A stretch of DNA of 64,000 nucleotides, from NCBI RefSeq assembly GCF_023065955.2, contig NW_026622874.1, positions 5,004,001 through 5,068,000 of the forward strand, read 5' to 3'. The notes under the pieces are model-generated. The model did no database searches. It was not told the DNA's origin and worked only from the letters and a program-made list of their open reading frames with translations. Origin of the DNA: Ursus arctos (Eukaryota; Chordata; Mammalia; Carnivora; Ursidae). Below, in pieces: positions 31,641-43,491 of the stretch (the first letter of the stretch is position 1; every line of letters starts with the position of its first letter). The position numbers were made by a program, and so were the translations under genes.

Positions 31641-32647
31641 AAATTTTAAAAGATTGGGGGTGGGTAGCTAAGCCCAGAATTACTTTCCAGTATGAAAGCA
31701 CACTGACGAAGATCAATACTGCCAGCAAGATGAAGTAAAAAACAAAAACAGAAACAAAAAAACAAGACTGAGTAAAATGTATCAAGGCTTTCTTTGTCCT
31801 ACCAAAAAGGGGAGGGGAGAGCAACAAAAAAATATTAAATAATAGAAGATAGTGAAGGTCATGATTTTCAGTTTGTTCTCCAGCCATTATTTTTCTCTAA
31901 CTACTTCTTTTCTGAATTAAAGTATTTCAAGGTCAAAGTAGAACAGAAGGAGAAAAACAGGAGGAAACAGAAGGCAGGAGCTAGAAAAACAAATCGTAAA
32001 AGTACAGCACCATTTTCATCACAGTATCAGCAAGGACCACCAGGCAGTGCCCAAGCTCCGGGGCAGCGCTGAGTTTGAGATCTCCCTCCACGTACACCGT
32101 ACAGAACACACTGAGCTAGTCCAGACAGAAGTGGGGGGTGGGGAAGCTCACCCCACGGTTTGCTTCTAGATGCCACTGTTCCCACGCTAGGTTAAGTGGT
32201 TGGGTACCAACCACAGAAAGACAAACCATCAGTTCTCCACAGAAGCTGTAGCAGATAATAATACTCTTGAAGTCGGTGCAACACCCTTTGGCCACAGGCT
32301 GGTGGTGTGATTTTCAGATTCCTTGTCCTGGGTCATTCGTGGTCCATGCTCATTTTCTGAACCCACAAATAATGGTTCTGCCTAGAACCACCACCCCAAG
32401 TTGGAGTGAAAAAATGCCAGAGCACCAGGCTGGTGGGTACAAAACCAACATTCTTCCTCGTGATTAACCTTGGGTGGTCTTAACAAGTTATATAAGCTTT
32501 CCATTTCTATGGGAGGACGTTGCATTTTTAGAACATTTTGAGGTACAAAAACCAGTGATACCTTCAAAAGGGAAGAAAATTTCACAGATATGTTTATTAA
32601 ATGTGAAAACTGGAGGAGGATATACCTAAATACAAAAATGTCTCTTT
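31641..32647. other. Unique sequence
   Basis: About 1 kb with no recognised repeat. The stretch 31735-31770 is A-rich. No supportable frame. Confidence 0.4.
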
Positions 32648-32834
32648 GGGGGTGAGACGGAGAGCACACAAGCACAGGGGGTGGGGAGGACAGAGGGAGA
32701 GGGCAAGAGAGAATCCTCAGGCAGACTCCCCACTGAGCGTGGAGCCTAAGGGCAGGGGCTTGATCCCAGGATCCTAGGATCATGACCTGAGCTGACATCA
32801 GACACTTAACCCACTGAGCCACCCAGGAACCCCC
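32648..32834 (-). mobile_element. tRNA-derived SINE lacking its A tail
   Basis: Minus strand: 'ggggcttgatcccaggatcc' and 'gagccacccaggaacccc' mark the B box and head; the purine-rich block 'gggggtggggaggacagagg' is present but the TTTATT tail is missing. Confidence 0.88.
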
Positions 32835-33084
32835 AGAAATGGCTCTTAAAAAAACAAGAGACAAAAGTATGAAGCATTTGAAATCAAGAGAGACATTTTG
32901 GGGACCTGAACTCTTGCCCTTTGCAGGAGGAGACCTGAAAGGTCTTCATGGATTCCAGCCTCTGGTCAACCACCAACGCATTATGTGCCACTAGGAAAGG
33001 CATGAGTTTCTCCCAAGCCTAATTTCCTTCATGTACATCCGCCCAAAACCACACAGCGTTCTTATGAGGGATCAAATACGACAA

Positions 33085-33228
33085 CAGAGTGTGTTGGTCC
33101 CCTGTACCAGGAGCATCAGCAGCCTGGGAACTTCACAATGCAAAGTCTTGAGCCCCACCCACAACCTAAAAAATCAGAAACTCCAACCATCTGTAATTCT
33201 GACACACCCTAAAGTCTGAGAACCACTG
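33085..33228 (-). mobile_element. MER5A-like hAT-Charlie nonautonomous element
   Basis: 'ggtcccctgtaccaggagca', 'tcagcagcctgggaacttca', 'ttgagccccacccacaacct' and 'aaaatcagaaactcc', ending 'gtctgagaaccactg' at 33228, the family terminus in reverse. Nonautonomous; no transposase. Confidence 0.8.
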
Positions 33229-34122
33229 CAAAAATATACACCAAAACAACCAGAAAACCTTAAAACACTAAATATAAAGCTGTTAATGTGGAAAAATTAA
33301 GAATGTAACATTTTAAGATTTTAAGGGCTTTCATTTACACATAATTGGACATAGGTAAGGGTGTGTGTGTGTGTGTGTGTGTGCGTGTGTGTTACAAGCA
33401 GATTCACATTCCATCAGTTTCTTCAGTGAGTGGTACTATAAAATAAAATGGAATATAAAATTACGGCATCTACCACTATTAAAAATGTATTATTACTTTG
33501 TCATAACTTTAAAAGGACTGGGGCGAAGAAATCAAACTAATAATCATTATTCTTTAAAAGAGTAAATATTAGACGGACTTGATTTAAATCCAGTTACTAG
33601 TAAATAAAAGAGTAAGCTTCAGATTCCCCTGCCTCGTGTGGAGAGAAGAAAAACACATCTTACTGGGATCTTTACATTTTCTTGGCAAGAGTAAAGCATT
33701 CGTTGCTTTTAAAAAGGAAAAATGTGAAATCAAAATGAAGAGAACACGGTTACAAAGGATGCATTCCAACAGACAATGTGGGGCTTTATTTAATGAAATC
33801 ATTACAGGAAGTCCTTGAGTTCCAGTAAGTAGAACTAAATTGAGAACAAAACATGCTAAGAAAACCGCGAGGTAGTATTCAGATTATTGTTTCATTCTAC
33901 ACTCTACGTAAGTCCAATAAAAAACATTAAACTAGAATATCCCTTCTTAGAAATATTCTCAGTTTACATTTAAGTTCAAAGCCCATTTATTACCTCCAGC
34001 TAAGGGAATCTTCACTAAAGCTCTGACACACCATGGAGGACCCGAGAGTTACTTTGCTAACATTATACACAGGTCTGATGGAAAAGGGAGGAAGAAGAGA
34101 TCTGAGGAACAAATTGACATTT
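33229..34122. other. Unique sequence with a GT tract
   Basis: Contains a GT run at 33359-33391 with one C interruption (tgtgtgcgtgtg). Otherwise AT-rich and unrecognised. Confidence 0.45.
33359..33391. repeat. (GT)n microsatellite
   Basis: About 16 GT units, interrupted once by GC. Confidence 0.92.
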
Positions 34123-34136
34123 AAAAACAGCAAGAT

Positions 34137-34328
34137 CGGGCACCGGGGTGGCTCAGTTGGTGAAGCATCTGCCTTCAGCTCAGGTCAGATCCTAGGGTCT
34201 CAGGATCCAGTCCCACGTCAGGCTCCCTGCTCAGCAGGGAGGCTGCTTCTCCCTCTACCCTTCCCCACCCCAAAATAAATAAATAAAAATATATTTTTAA
34301 ATAAATACATAAATAAAAATTAAAAAAA
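34137..34328 (+). mobile_element. tRNA-derived SINE
   Basis: 'cgggcaccggggtggctcag' head, 'aggatccagtcccacgtcag', a shortened CT block and an extended AAATAAAT tail. Target duplication aaaaacagcaagat (34123-34136) versus aagaaacagtaagat (34329-34343). Confidence 0.92.
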
Positions 34329-34343
34329 AAGAAACAGTAAGAT

Positions 34344-35635
34344 TGTATAGGAATAGAAAACTAATGGGAAGTTTTGTCCAAGAGTTAAACTGCCAGCCAT
34401 TTAGAGGTTAAAGTTGTAGTAGACTGATTCATACACCTTCATGACATGTTTATCTGTAGGTTATTTTCTAAAATGCCCTCAGGGAAGAACCTACACTGGG
34501 CAATGCACTGAACAGGGTACCTGGACAAGAAGGGAAGAACAGCCGGAGAAGTGGCCCTGTGGTCCGACTGGCTGTAGAGGCAGCAAAGCCTCCATCAGGA
34601 CCCCGCCCAGCGTTCTCTCCAGGCCTCTTTCCCACCGGACAAACCAGACCCCGGTCGGCAGCATCAACAGAAGAAGCAGGGAGGACCAACACTTAGATCA
34701 GACACAGCCCCGGTCACCTCTCTAACTTTCTCAGAGAGCCTCCAGCAGCCCAGCACGGAATCCAGGGCACGGAAGCGGGTACTCCTTTCTTTCTCTCTGT
34801 CCTTAATTCCAAGTGTCTTTCTTTCCTTCCTCCCTTTGTGTCCCTTTCAAACTTCCCCTTCTATTCAAGGAGGGGGAATATATGCCAAAATGGCAAAGGA
34901 ACAATGCATCTTCAGCTACACTCACCCCATCTCATGCTGGGGGATAAAAATGGATACCAATTTCTCCTCTTTGTTCCTTTTCATTTGGGGGCCCACGTGA
35001 TTAAGGGAGATGTATCGTTTCTGTGCCCTTCTCCACAGTCCCACAGTTGCAAGGGTTCCCAGGTCCACCTTAGAACCCAGGACACACATGTGCAATGGTG
35101 CTATGACACTGGGAACATTAAAGACGTAGCCTCCTCTAGGTTGTTGTTTAAAGGAAGTATCGTGTGTGTCTATATTTCTGAAACGGAAAAATAAACACTT
35201 TTGAGCATCTATAAGCCACAGTTTTTTGAACATTATCTCACAAATAGATGTGACAAACTACCTAGAGCAGTAGTATTTACATTTAAAGTTAAATTAACAC
35301 TGAGCTCCTCAATAAATCACTGTGGCTAGTGACCAGCACACTGCCCAGCACTGAGACAAAACATCCCCACCGACACGGAGCTCTGTTGGATGACACCTGT
35401 CCGTTCTCCTTACAGAAGATGCTCCACAAAACTGCCTGCAGTTACACTTGTTCCCTCCAGCACCATGAAGACAAACGCCCTTCGATCTGTCACTAGAGCC
35501 CTGCAGCCTTCTGCACGCGCTCTCTGTTACTAGAGCCCCTGCAATGTTCTACCCTCTACCTCCTGAAGACAGCTCCAGTCTTTCATCTCCGCCTGCATCC
35601 TCACCTCTCTGCAATGACTGGCAAAAATTTAGATC
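34344..35635. other. Unique sequence, GC-richer in 34480-34770
   Basis: No repeat recognised. Overlapping open frames at 34441-34725 (+) and 34468-34692 (-) have no family. Confidence 0.4.
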
Positions 35636-35647
35636 AAAAAAGACACT

Positions 35648-35860
35648 GGGGGGGGGGGGCTGGGTGGCTCAGTCCATTCAGTGCCCAGCTCCTGATTTCA
35701 GCTCAGGTCATGATCTCAGGGCCCTGGGATAGAGCCCCACGATGGGACTCATGCTCGGCAGGGGGTCTGCTTCTCCTTTTCTCTCTCCCCATCTCCCTCT
35801 GCCCCCCGCCCCCGTACTCCTGCTCTGTCTCACTTACTCTGTAAAATAAATTAATTTAAA
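35648..35860 (+). mobile_element. tRNA-derived SINE with poly-G head (first of a stacked pair)
   Basis: G12 (35648-35659) replaces the head before 'ctgggtggctcagtccattc'; the body has 'gggatagagccccacgatgg', a CT/CCCC-rich block and tail 'aaaataaattaatttaaa'. Target word aaaaaagacact (35636-35647) recurs at 35861-35872 as aaaaaagacatc. Confidence 0.92.
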
Positions 35861-35873
35861 AAAAAAGACATCA

Positions 35874-36106
35874 GGGGTGCTTGGGTGGCTCAGTTGGTTG
35901 AATGTGTGAGTCTTGATTTCAGGTTCAGTCATGATCCCAGTGTCCTGGGATCAAGCCCCACCTTGGGCTCCGAGCTCAGCATGGAGTCTGTTTGGGATTC
36001 TCTCTCTCCCTCTCCCTCTGCCCCTGGCCTCTCTCCCCCTACCTCCACATGCACACTCACTCTCCCTAAAAATAAAATTCAAAAAAAAATTAAAAAAGAA
36101 AAGACA
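35874..36106 (+). mobile_element. tRNA-derived SINE (second of a stacked pair)
   Basis: Starts 'ggggtgcttgggtggctcag' directly after the target word of the previous copy, and is itself followed by aaaagacattg (36100-36110 region). It therefore landed in the same target sequence as its neighbour. Confidence 0.9.
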
Positions 36107-36119
36107 TTGTACTGTTACA

Positions 36120-36990
36120 CATATGAAATAATACTGTTGTCTCCTGGAACTTCTTTGGCCCACATGAAGTGTGACTCCTGGGGCAGCAAAAGAAGTCAAG
36201 TCTATGCTTCAGCTCAAGAGACAAAAGGGACTTGGTGTGATGTGAAGTTCATGATAGTAAATTATGTCATGGTCTTAAAAATATTTAAAAAAATTTTTTC
36301 ATGAGTGGAATGTCATTATCAAACAAGCCAACAAAAAAGCCACACTTGAACCAGAGTTCGATGTTAGTCAGATTTCCCTCCAAGTCCGACAGCAGCACTG
36401 GAGGGCTAGTCCACAGAACACAGTGTGGCACTGGGCCTCTGTGAGTCAGTGAGTTCTCATCCCTTTTCTTCTAAATTTTACCTTCTGTGGTTCAGACATT
36501 CCTATTCTAACAAAGAATACCTCTCACTAAGTTATTACTCTGTAGGTCACTAGACTACTTGCTCACATAGCTCGACCGTAGGCTGGGAAGCTCTGTGAAA
36601 ACTCTGATTAGGCTGAATTTTTAAACAAAAGGCTCAGAGCCGATGTCCATGTCAGCTGTTATACTGGTTGGCTGCCTGTGATGACAGGGCCACTTTTTAC
36701 CTTGAAAGAATGAAGAAGGTGTCCATAGAGTGTTGTACTACCATACAGACGACAATACTATCTTAAAGGGTAGCAAAAATAAATGTTATTGTCACTTCTG
36801 TATTTTAAAAGAGCTTCCCTTTTAGAAATACCACAAATACCTTAAAAATCATTTATTTCTTATCATTTATAAGCCAGAAGTTCTCAGATCTTTGGAAGTT
36901 CTTCAGGTGTGGATAGGGGTGCCCAGTACGTACCTGACATGGGATCTCCTGGTTGTTCAGGCTATCCCGCTCTGAATATCAATGCATGTG
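36120..36990. other. Unique sequence
   Basis: Nothing recognised. Confidence 0.4.
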
Positions 36991-37001
36991 CAGCACTATC
37001 A

Positions 37002-37209
37002 TTTTTTTTAAGATTTTTTTATTTATTTGAGAGAGAGAGTGAGTGAGCCAGTGTGAGCAAGAGAGGCGGGGCAGAGGGAGACAGAGAATCCCAAGTAGAC
37101 TTGGGGCTGAGCTCAGACCGACTCGGGGCTCGATCCCACGACCACGAGATCATAAACCAGAACAAAATCAACAGTCAGATGCTTAGCCAACTGAGCTACT
37201 CAGGTGCCC
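37002..37209 (-). mobile_element. tRNA-derived SINE, full length
   Basis: T tail, 'gatttttttatttatttgag', 'ggggctcgatcccacgac' and 'gagctactcaggtgccc'. The flanks gcagcactatc (left) and gcagaactgac (right) may be a diverged target duplication. Confidence 0.92.
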
Positions 37210-38041
37210 TGCAGAACTGACTATTAAATATTCTGAAAATCACTCCCAGGTATAGACACTGAAATGTGTCTTTTTTCTTCCCTTGTGTAACTAAGACAGT
37301 AAATGTCCAGCTTCCAAGTGCTACATTCAACTGCTGACCTGTTTGCATTTCTGGCTCTAATCCAAATTAGATAAATGGAAAATCCACCGTGAAAGAAAAA
37401 CATGAATGGCACTCATCACAGTCACTAACCAGGGTATCTCTGCTTGGCGAACATTTATTAAAAATTATTTTGAAAAATTACACAGGTAAATTTATGGAAA
37501 CAATTACAGAATTCTATGACAAGTTCTTACAAAGTATGTGTTCTTTTTAAATTTTACTGTGGATGACTATTTTTATTTTTTTTTAATAAAAGAAAGTTAG
37601 ACCCCACGTGCAGTACCTCAGTGGATATGTCTAGAGTCTTGGAAGCTTGACTCCCCTACATTCTCCCAAAGATGGACCCTGAGCGCTCGTCTGGAGGTCC
37701 TGGTAGGGAAGCACAGCTACTCGTGTACCTGTGAGGTAAGTATGGTTCTTCTCTACCGGGGCAGGTCATCCTCTTCGACTGAGCACACAGCTTTGGGAGG
37801 GACGCCCATGGGGCTGTGAGGGAGGCAGGGACACCCACCTAGGGAGCCAGACCAGCAGAACTAACCCTCGTAACCAATGGGGTGACAGAAGTCACAGCCA
37901 GATCAGCCTCGCATCCTACTGTTGGCAGTTCTTGACCATAACATTACAATAGAACAGAGTTTTTATCCAGAGAAAAACAAATTTAAAAGTATTTTTTTAA
38001 CACTTCACCAACATTTAGAAGAAATAGTACTGCTGAGTACA
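37210..38041. other. Unique sequence with one exon-like segment
   Basis: No repeat recognised. 37672-37735 has a consensus donor (gag/gtaagtat) and a pyrimidine-rich acceptor; see findings. Not annotated as an exon. Confidence 0.35.
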
Positions 38042-38059
38042 GAAACTCAAGCAGCTTTA

Positions 38060-38250
38060 TTCTTTTTTTTTTTAAGATTATTTATTTATTTATTTATTTG
38101 AGAGAGACAGCAGGAGCAGGGGCAGTGGGAAAGGAAGAAGCAGACTCCCTGCTGAGCAGGGAGCCCCACATGGGGCTCGATCCCAGGACCCTGGGATCTT
38201 GACCTGAGCTGAAGGCAGACGCTTAGCCAACTGAGCCACCCAGGTGCCCT
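38060..38250 (-). mobile_element. tRNA-derived SINE, full length
   Basis: T tail with 'ttatttatttatttatttga', 'ggggctcgatcccaggaccc', 'gccacccaggtgccct'. Perfect 18-bp target duplication gaaactcaagcagcttta at 38042-38059 and 38251-38268. Confidence 0.97.
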
Positions 38251-38289
38251 GAAACTCAAGCAGCTTTAAAAATTAGAGTTAAAACTTTT

Positions 38290-39394
38290 ACATAAGTTCT
38301 ATTAGCAAAGACAGCAGGAACAAGTCCAACTAGCATCCAGCTCCTGGTTTCCAATATCATTCTCGAATAAAAGAAACCAGGCTCCTTACAGAAATGGCTG
38401 ATTCTGGGACTAGAGCAGGAAACACACAGGACAAGCCTGCAGCACTTTGTAGTTCCAGAAAGGAAGGATGTGCTAAAAACAGGCAAACAAACTGCACCAA
38501 GATGGGGATATGTCAAAGGCACACAGGAGCCAAGTGAAAGAGTTCCTTCCCAACAGCCAAAGCTGGAAAACTGAGCGGCAACATATATAAAGTGGGTTAT
38601 AACCCAAAAGGTAAAATAAATATCCCTGAGTCCACCCTGATATAATTAAATGACTAAATAAAAGAGAACAGACCAATCGCCTACGCAGGAAAATTGCAAA
38701 TAATTTATATAAATATTCCTCCTTCAAGAACGTGGACCATACCTCTCCACTCCTCAGGTGTGGGCTACACACAGCAACTTCCGTTCAATGAGGACCACAG
38801 GGACCAGGGAAAAGGAACAGCTCCGCAGAGGGGAAACTTCAGACACACCTCAGCAGGGAATCAAGGTCAACACCAACAAGAAGTCATGCGACAAAGCCCA
38901 GCCTTGATATGAGGTGAGGACGATGGCACTTGACCTCTGTGGTCTTCCTCTCCAGAACCCAAGACTCTCCCCTGATGAGAAAACTTCAGACAAGTATCAC
39001 TTCCTTTCCACATAAGGAACATTCTATACAATACTGGACCCGTCATCCTCAAAACCGTCAGGATCATCAAAAACAAAGAAAGTCTGAGGAACTGTCACAG
39101 AGGAGCCTCAGGCACTATAACGACTAAGGGTAATGTAGCATCCCACGAGAGACAGGACAGTAGGTGTAAAATGGACATTAGGTATAAACTAAGGAAGTCT
39201 GAGGAGGTATGGTCTTCAGTGAACATCAGTGTATCGATACGGATTCAGTAACAAAGGCACCATACTAATGTAAGGTCTTCATAACGGGGAAAAACTGAGC
39301 CCTGGATATATGGGGAATGGTATTATCATCACATTTTTGCTGTAAATCTAAACTGTTCTGAAATTAAAAGTTTTATTTTAAAAATTTATACAAT
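38290..39394 (+). mobile_element. L1M 3' UTR relic, long
   Basis: Blocks in order: 'aatatcattctcgaataaaa', 'cttacagaaatggctgattc', 'ggttataacccaaaaggtaa', 'tctccactcctcaggtgtgg', 'ttgacctctgtggtcttcct', 'catcaaaaacaaagaaagtc', 'ctgaggaactgtcacagagg', 'taccatactaatgtaaggtc' type and 'ctgtaaatctaaactgttct', ending in TTTTATTTTAAAAA. Over 1 kb in one orientation, noncoding. Confidence 0.8.
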
Positions 39395-39570
39395 GAGGGT
39401 GACTGGGTGGCTCAGTTGGTTAGGCGTTTGGTTTGGGCTCAGGTCATGATCTCAGGGTCCTGGGATCGAGCTGCTCAGCACAGAGACTGCTTGAGATTCT
39501 TCCCCCTCCCCTCCCTCTGCTCCTCCTCCTACTCTCTCTCTCAAATAAATAAATAAAATATTTTAAAAAT
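39395..39570 (+). mobile_element. tRNA-derived SINE at the L1M tail
   Basis: 'agggtgactgggtggctcag' head, internal deletion after 'gggatcgagctgctcagcac', CT block and (AAAT)n tail. Target aatttatacaat (39383-39394) versus aatttctacaat (39571-39582). Confidence 0.9.
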
Positions 39571-39640
39571 AATTTCTACAATCTTTCCAACAGTAAATCA
39601 CATTATATATTTTTGGTTTTAAAAATATTTGTTTGTTTAT

Positions 39641-39819
39641 GGGGTGCCTGGGTGGCTCAGCTGGTTAAGTGTCTGCCTTTGGCTCAAACATGATCTCAAG
39701 TTCTGGGATCGAGCCCCACATGGGGCTCTCTGTTCAGCAGGGAGCCTGCTTCTCCCTCTCCCTGCCACTCCCTCATCTTGTGCGCCCTCTCTCTCAAATA
39801 AATAAACAAAATCTTCAAA
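39641..39819 (+). mobile_element. tRNA-derived SINE, full length
   Basis: 'ggggtgcctgggtggctcag', 'gggatcgagccccacatggg', CT block, 'aaataaataaacaaaatctt'. Perfect 18-bp target duplication aaaaatatttgtttgttt at 39621-39638 and 39820-39837. Confidence 0.96.
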
Positions 39820-39837
39820 AAAAATATTTGTTTGTTT

Positions 39838-40354
39838 GACATTATAATTGTGGTAAAAAGTGTAGACTGATCACACTGCCTCTCCCCGTTTTTACCATGA
39901 TGTGCTTGCCCTGTACACAGTACACAGCTAACATGGGCCCAAGCCTGCAGCTACATTCAGCACAATCTTTGCTTTCCCACAAGAGAGAATAAGACAAGTA
40001 AGTCCCAGTCAGGCATGACCTTCTCATCACATGGTAGCCATGAGTAGTAACAACCTGGCCAATGTGTTGCACTGAATAACAGTGGGAATAAGCCTTTGGC
40101 AACCTGGTCTGCACTCACAGGCAGGCAGGCTACCTGCCCAAGAACAGATGTAAGCAGCAATGTGATCAATGCCTCTGAGCAAAGAGCAGAGCTGATTTTA
40201 AGAGGTGTCGGTAATTTCACATGATATGAACGCTATCTATTATTTCGATTATTCAGATGAGGACAAGGAAATCCTAGTCTTTCCACAAGCAAAGCTTATT
40301 ATAAGAAAAAGGAGCAAAATGGATGTGATGAAAATATCAGAAGATACTTTCAAT
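39838..40354. other. Unique sequence
   Basis: Nothing recognised in about 0.5 kb. Confidence 0.4.
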
Positions 40355-40370
40355 AAAAAATGACCAGGGC

Positions 40371-40568
40371 GAGGTGCCTGGGTGGCTCAGTCAGTTAAGC
40401 ATCTGCTTCGGCTCAGGTCATGATCCTGGGGTCCTGGAATCAAGCCCCAGGGCTCCCTGCTCAGTAGGGAGTCTGCTTCTCCCTCTCCCTCTGCCCTGCC
40501 CCTCCCACTTGTGCTCTCTGTCTCTTCCTCGCTCTCTCTCTCTCTCAAATAAATAAAGTCTTTCAAAA
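40371..40568 (+). mobile_element. tRNA-derived SINE, full length
   Basis: 'gaggtgcctgggtggctcag' head, a small deletion at the B box ('aatcaagccccagggctcc'), (CT)n and AAATAAATAAAG tail. Target aaaaaatgaccagggc (40355-40370) versus aaaaaatggccagggc (40569-40584). Confidence 0.95.
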
Positions 40569-40584
40569 AAAAAATGGCCAGGGC

Positions 40585-41411
40585 TTATAGTGTTATTTGT
40601 TTAAAAAAAAAAAAGAGCTTGCACGTTATAAGATTTACAACTTTCCTACCAATGAATGCTTCACAAATGAATATTCATGCAGCAATCACAACGGCTTTAC
40701 CAACTAAGACAGTCATTAAAGGCTTGTCATCCTGGTCCAACGATGCCCCTGGCGCTTCTAAATTATTAGATCTCAGTCCACAGCTTTGAATGCTGCAACA
40801 GCAACATAGAACAGAGAAAGAAATGACCAGGATGAATAATCAAAGGTCACAATTTTCAGCAAAAGCCCGAAATGTTCTAGTTTCACCTCCTTGGTGATAT
40901 AAAACTATATTAAGATATTGTCTTGACCAAGACTGAATAAATAAAAAGATGAAACGAAGTGAAGCAAATGAAAAGGCTGAGAGTCACAGGGCTTCTTTAA
41001 AAACACTACAATTAGCTAATGGGCATTAGAGGGCTTTTTTTTTTTAACTTAAAACTTCTTAATTAACTGTGTTCAGAGTTAGATGAACTGTACCCCGTTA
41101 GTACCACATTTAATCTAGGACTGGGCCTCAGGCTGTGCTCCCCCAGAGGAGCAGTGCTGGGTGCAGATCCTGCCGCAAAGCCAGGGAACGGGGCTCAGAG
41201 AGCGCCACCCCAAGGGAGCAGGAGAGCCCAGCTCTCTCTGCTCAGAATGCACCCCAGCACTGAGCACTGGGTGTGTGAATAGGAAAGTAATCCGTAAACA
41301 GAGGAATATATCTGCTTGTGAAATGATTCCCCCTCAAGGGTGCTTGTCAGGGGGCTTTGGATGTAAGCACACAAACAACCCTGCTAATGTACGCTTAAAA
41401 AAAGAGAAAGT
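40585..41411. other. Unique sequence
   Basis: Nothing recognised. The open frame 41161-41439 runs into the next SINE and is not supported as a gene. Confidence 0.4.
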
Positions 41412-41622
41412 GGGGCACCTGGGTGGCTCAGTCGGTTAAGCATCTGCCTTCAGCTCAGGTCATGATCCTGGAGTCCCAGGATCGAGTCCCACATTGGGCT
41501 CCTGCTCAGCAGGGAGTCTGCTTCTCCCTCTGCTCTCCACCCCTGCCCCGCTCATGTTCTCTCTCTTTCTTGCTCACTCTCTCTCAAATAAATGAATGAA
41601 TGAATGAATGAGTGAATGAATG
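41412..41622 (+). mobile_element. tRNA-derived SINE with a (GAAT)n tail
   Basis: 'ggggcacctgggtggctcag', 'ggatcgagtcccacattggg', CT block, then the tail AAATAA has become (ATGA)n/(GAAT)n over 41587-41622. The short word gaaagt on both sides may be the target. Confidence 0.93.
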
Positions 41623-42903
41623 AAAGTGTTGACTCTAAGAGATCAGAGCAGGTGCAGGGCTCTAAATGGTGGAAAGTACTGGATGGATAGTCCTTCCCTT
41701 CAGGACACTATCATACACGTTTGCACCGTGTCACAAGCTCAGGGGTTCAGGAGAGCACATGCGACCGGCTGGCTCGGGTGGCATGTTCACCAGGGGATCT
41801 CGCCCGACAACAACACCACGCTCTGATCCAGAGATGGGCAAGGAGGCATGGGAAGCACACAGGGGGAAGCGAAGCACACCCTGATGGAGAAGGAGCAGCG
41901 GGCAGGAATAACGAACCAACCTCCAGCCATGTTCCTCTCCATCCACGTGATCCAACAGTCCAATCTTGGAAGGTGGACATCACCAGAGCCCCCAGGAACC
42001 AAAGTTCATGGAGTTTCAGTTACTTAACTAAAGTCACGTGGAATCAAACCTAGGCCTTACATTCTCTTCTGCCTCTTCACAGACATGAAAGGTTCTTACC
42101 CAAGTGTCAAGACATGAAACATTAAATCCATGGAGCGTCTCAGAAATGCAAACCTGGTAACCAACAGTGCCTCAACATAAGGACTTCTTCCTTCATGTTA
42201 CCCAGGTTTTTCTATATAACATATACAGAATCCTTTTCGTTCAACGAAAATGGTATTCATTTATATATAAACCTGCAGTTTCCATGGCTAATGACAGAAA
42301 ATACAGATACCAAAGTAACAAATACAATCCTGAGGAACAGGTTAATGAATCTGCCCCCCTCTCTACCAGCTCAGAATGCCCCGTCACTAGTTCTACCAGG
42401 ACACATAATTAGTACTGGTAACAAGGGAACCCAGGTCAGAATATGGACACATTAGGCAAAAATCAACAATCCCTAATGGCAAATCATCTGCCCAACTAAC
42501 AAGGGGCCAGACACAGAAGCTTGTTTTAAACCAGTGCAAGCCCAGCACTTTCCACCATGCAGAAAATGTGGGCTCATCCCTAGATCAGCTGAAGCACACG
42601 CATGCAATTCACTTTATTATTTGGGTCACTATATCTATAACCTAAACAGATGGTACGTGCGTTTTATGTGAAATATTTAACTAGGCCATCAGGAATGTGG
42701 CGGTACCAGCTGTTATGGCCTGCTGACCTTGGTAAAGGAGGAGATATCAGCAAAATGAGGATGACAGTGTTCAGACAAGTCCAAGAAATGAAGCTTGTTA
42801 ATGAAAATATCAGCTACTCCAACTTTGCCACAACAAAGGCAATAAATATCAGCCCACGCACGGAGATCTAGCTCACATCACTCACCATCAGGCCCTCTGG
42901 GTT
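41623..42903. other. Mostly unique sequence
   Basis: Weak MIR-like words near 42020-42080 ('aaagtcacgtggaatcaaac') and 42335-42440 ('aagggaacccaggtcagaat') in plus orientation. No supportable frame. Confidence 0.35.
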
Positions 42904-42914
42904 TATTAAGAACT

Positions 42915-43118
42915 ATTATTTTTAAGATTTTATTTATGTATTTCTCAGAGACAGAAAGAGAGCACGCATGTGAGAAAGCATGAGCGGGGAGAGGGGCAGA
43001 GGGAAAAGCAGGCTCCCCACTGAGCAACGAGCCCGATGTGGGGCTGGATCCCAGAACCCCAGGATCACTACCTCAGCCGAAGGAAGACGCTTAACAGACT
43101 GAGCCACCCAGGCGTCCC
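42915..43118 (-). mobile_element. tRNA-derived SINE, full length
   Basis: 'ttaagattttatttatgtat' tail side, 'ggggctggatcccagaac' and 'gagccacccaggcgtccc'. Perfect target duplication tattaagaact (42904-42914 and 43119-43129). Confidence 0.94.
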
Positions 43119-43193
43119 TATTAAGAACTTTTAAGTGATTTACACTAACACATACACAGGAAAAACTCTGGAAATAGGTACTTCAAAATAATA

Positions 43194-43491
43194 GGGGCGC
43201 CTCTCATGCATCCCCTCTCATACTCAAGCTCTTTCTCTCTCAAATAAATCTTTTCTTAAAAAAGATTTTATTTATTTACTTGAGACACAGAGAGAGAGAG
43301 AGAGAGCATGAGCAGGGAGGAGGATCAGAGGGAGAGAGAGAAGCAGACACCCCACTGAGCAGGGAGCCCAATGTGGGACTCGATCCCAGGACCCTGAGAT
43401 CATGACCTGAGCCGAAGGCAGACGCTTAACTAACTGAGCCACCCAGGTGCCCCTCAAACAAATAAATAAACTTTAAAAAAAAAAAAAAAAG
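43194..43491 (+). mobile_element. Internally deleted SINE that received another SINE
   Basis: 'ggggcgcct' joins directly to 'ctcatgcatcccctctcata', so the middle of the element is missing. The CT block and 'caaataaat' lead to 43249; the A-rich tail resumes at 43453 after the inserted minus-strand SINE. Confidence 0.8.
43250..43452 (-). mobile_element. tRNA-derived SINE inserted in a SINE tail
   Basis: 'aagattttatttatttactt', (GA)n, 'gggactcgatcccaggaccc' and 'gagccacccaggtgcccc'. Target ctcaaataaat (43239-43249) versus ctcaaacaaat (43453-43463), which is the tail of the host SINE. Confidence 0.92.

Noticed and set aside
32382..32864. 160-codon open frame on the minus strand
   Set aside because: Its first half is a SINE head and CT block; not a gene.
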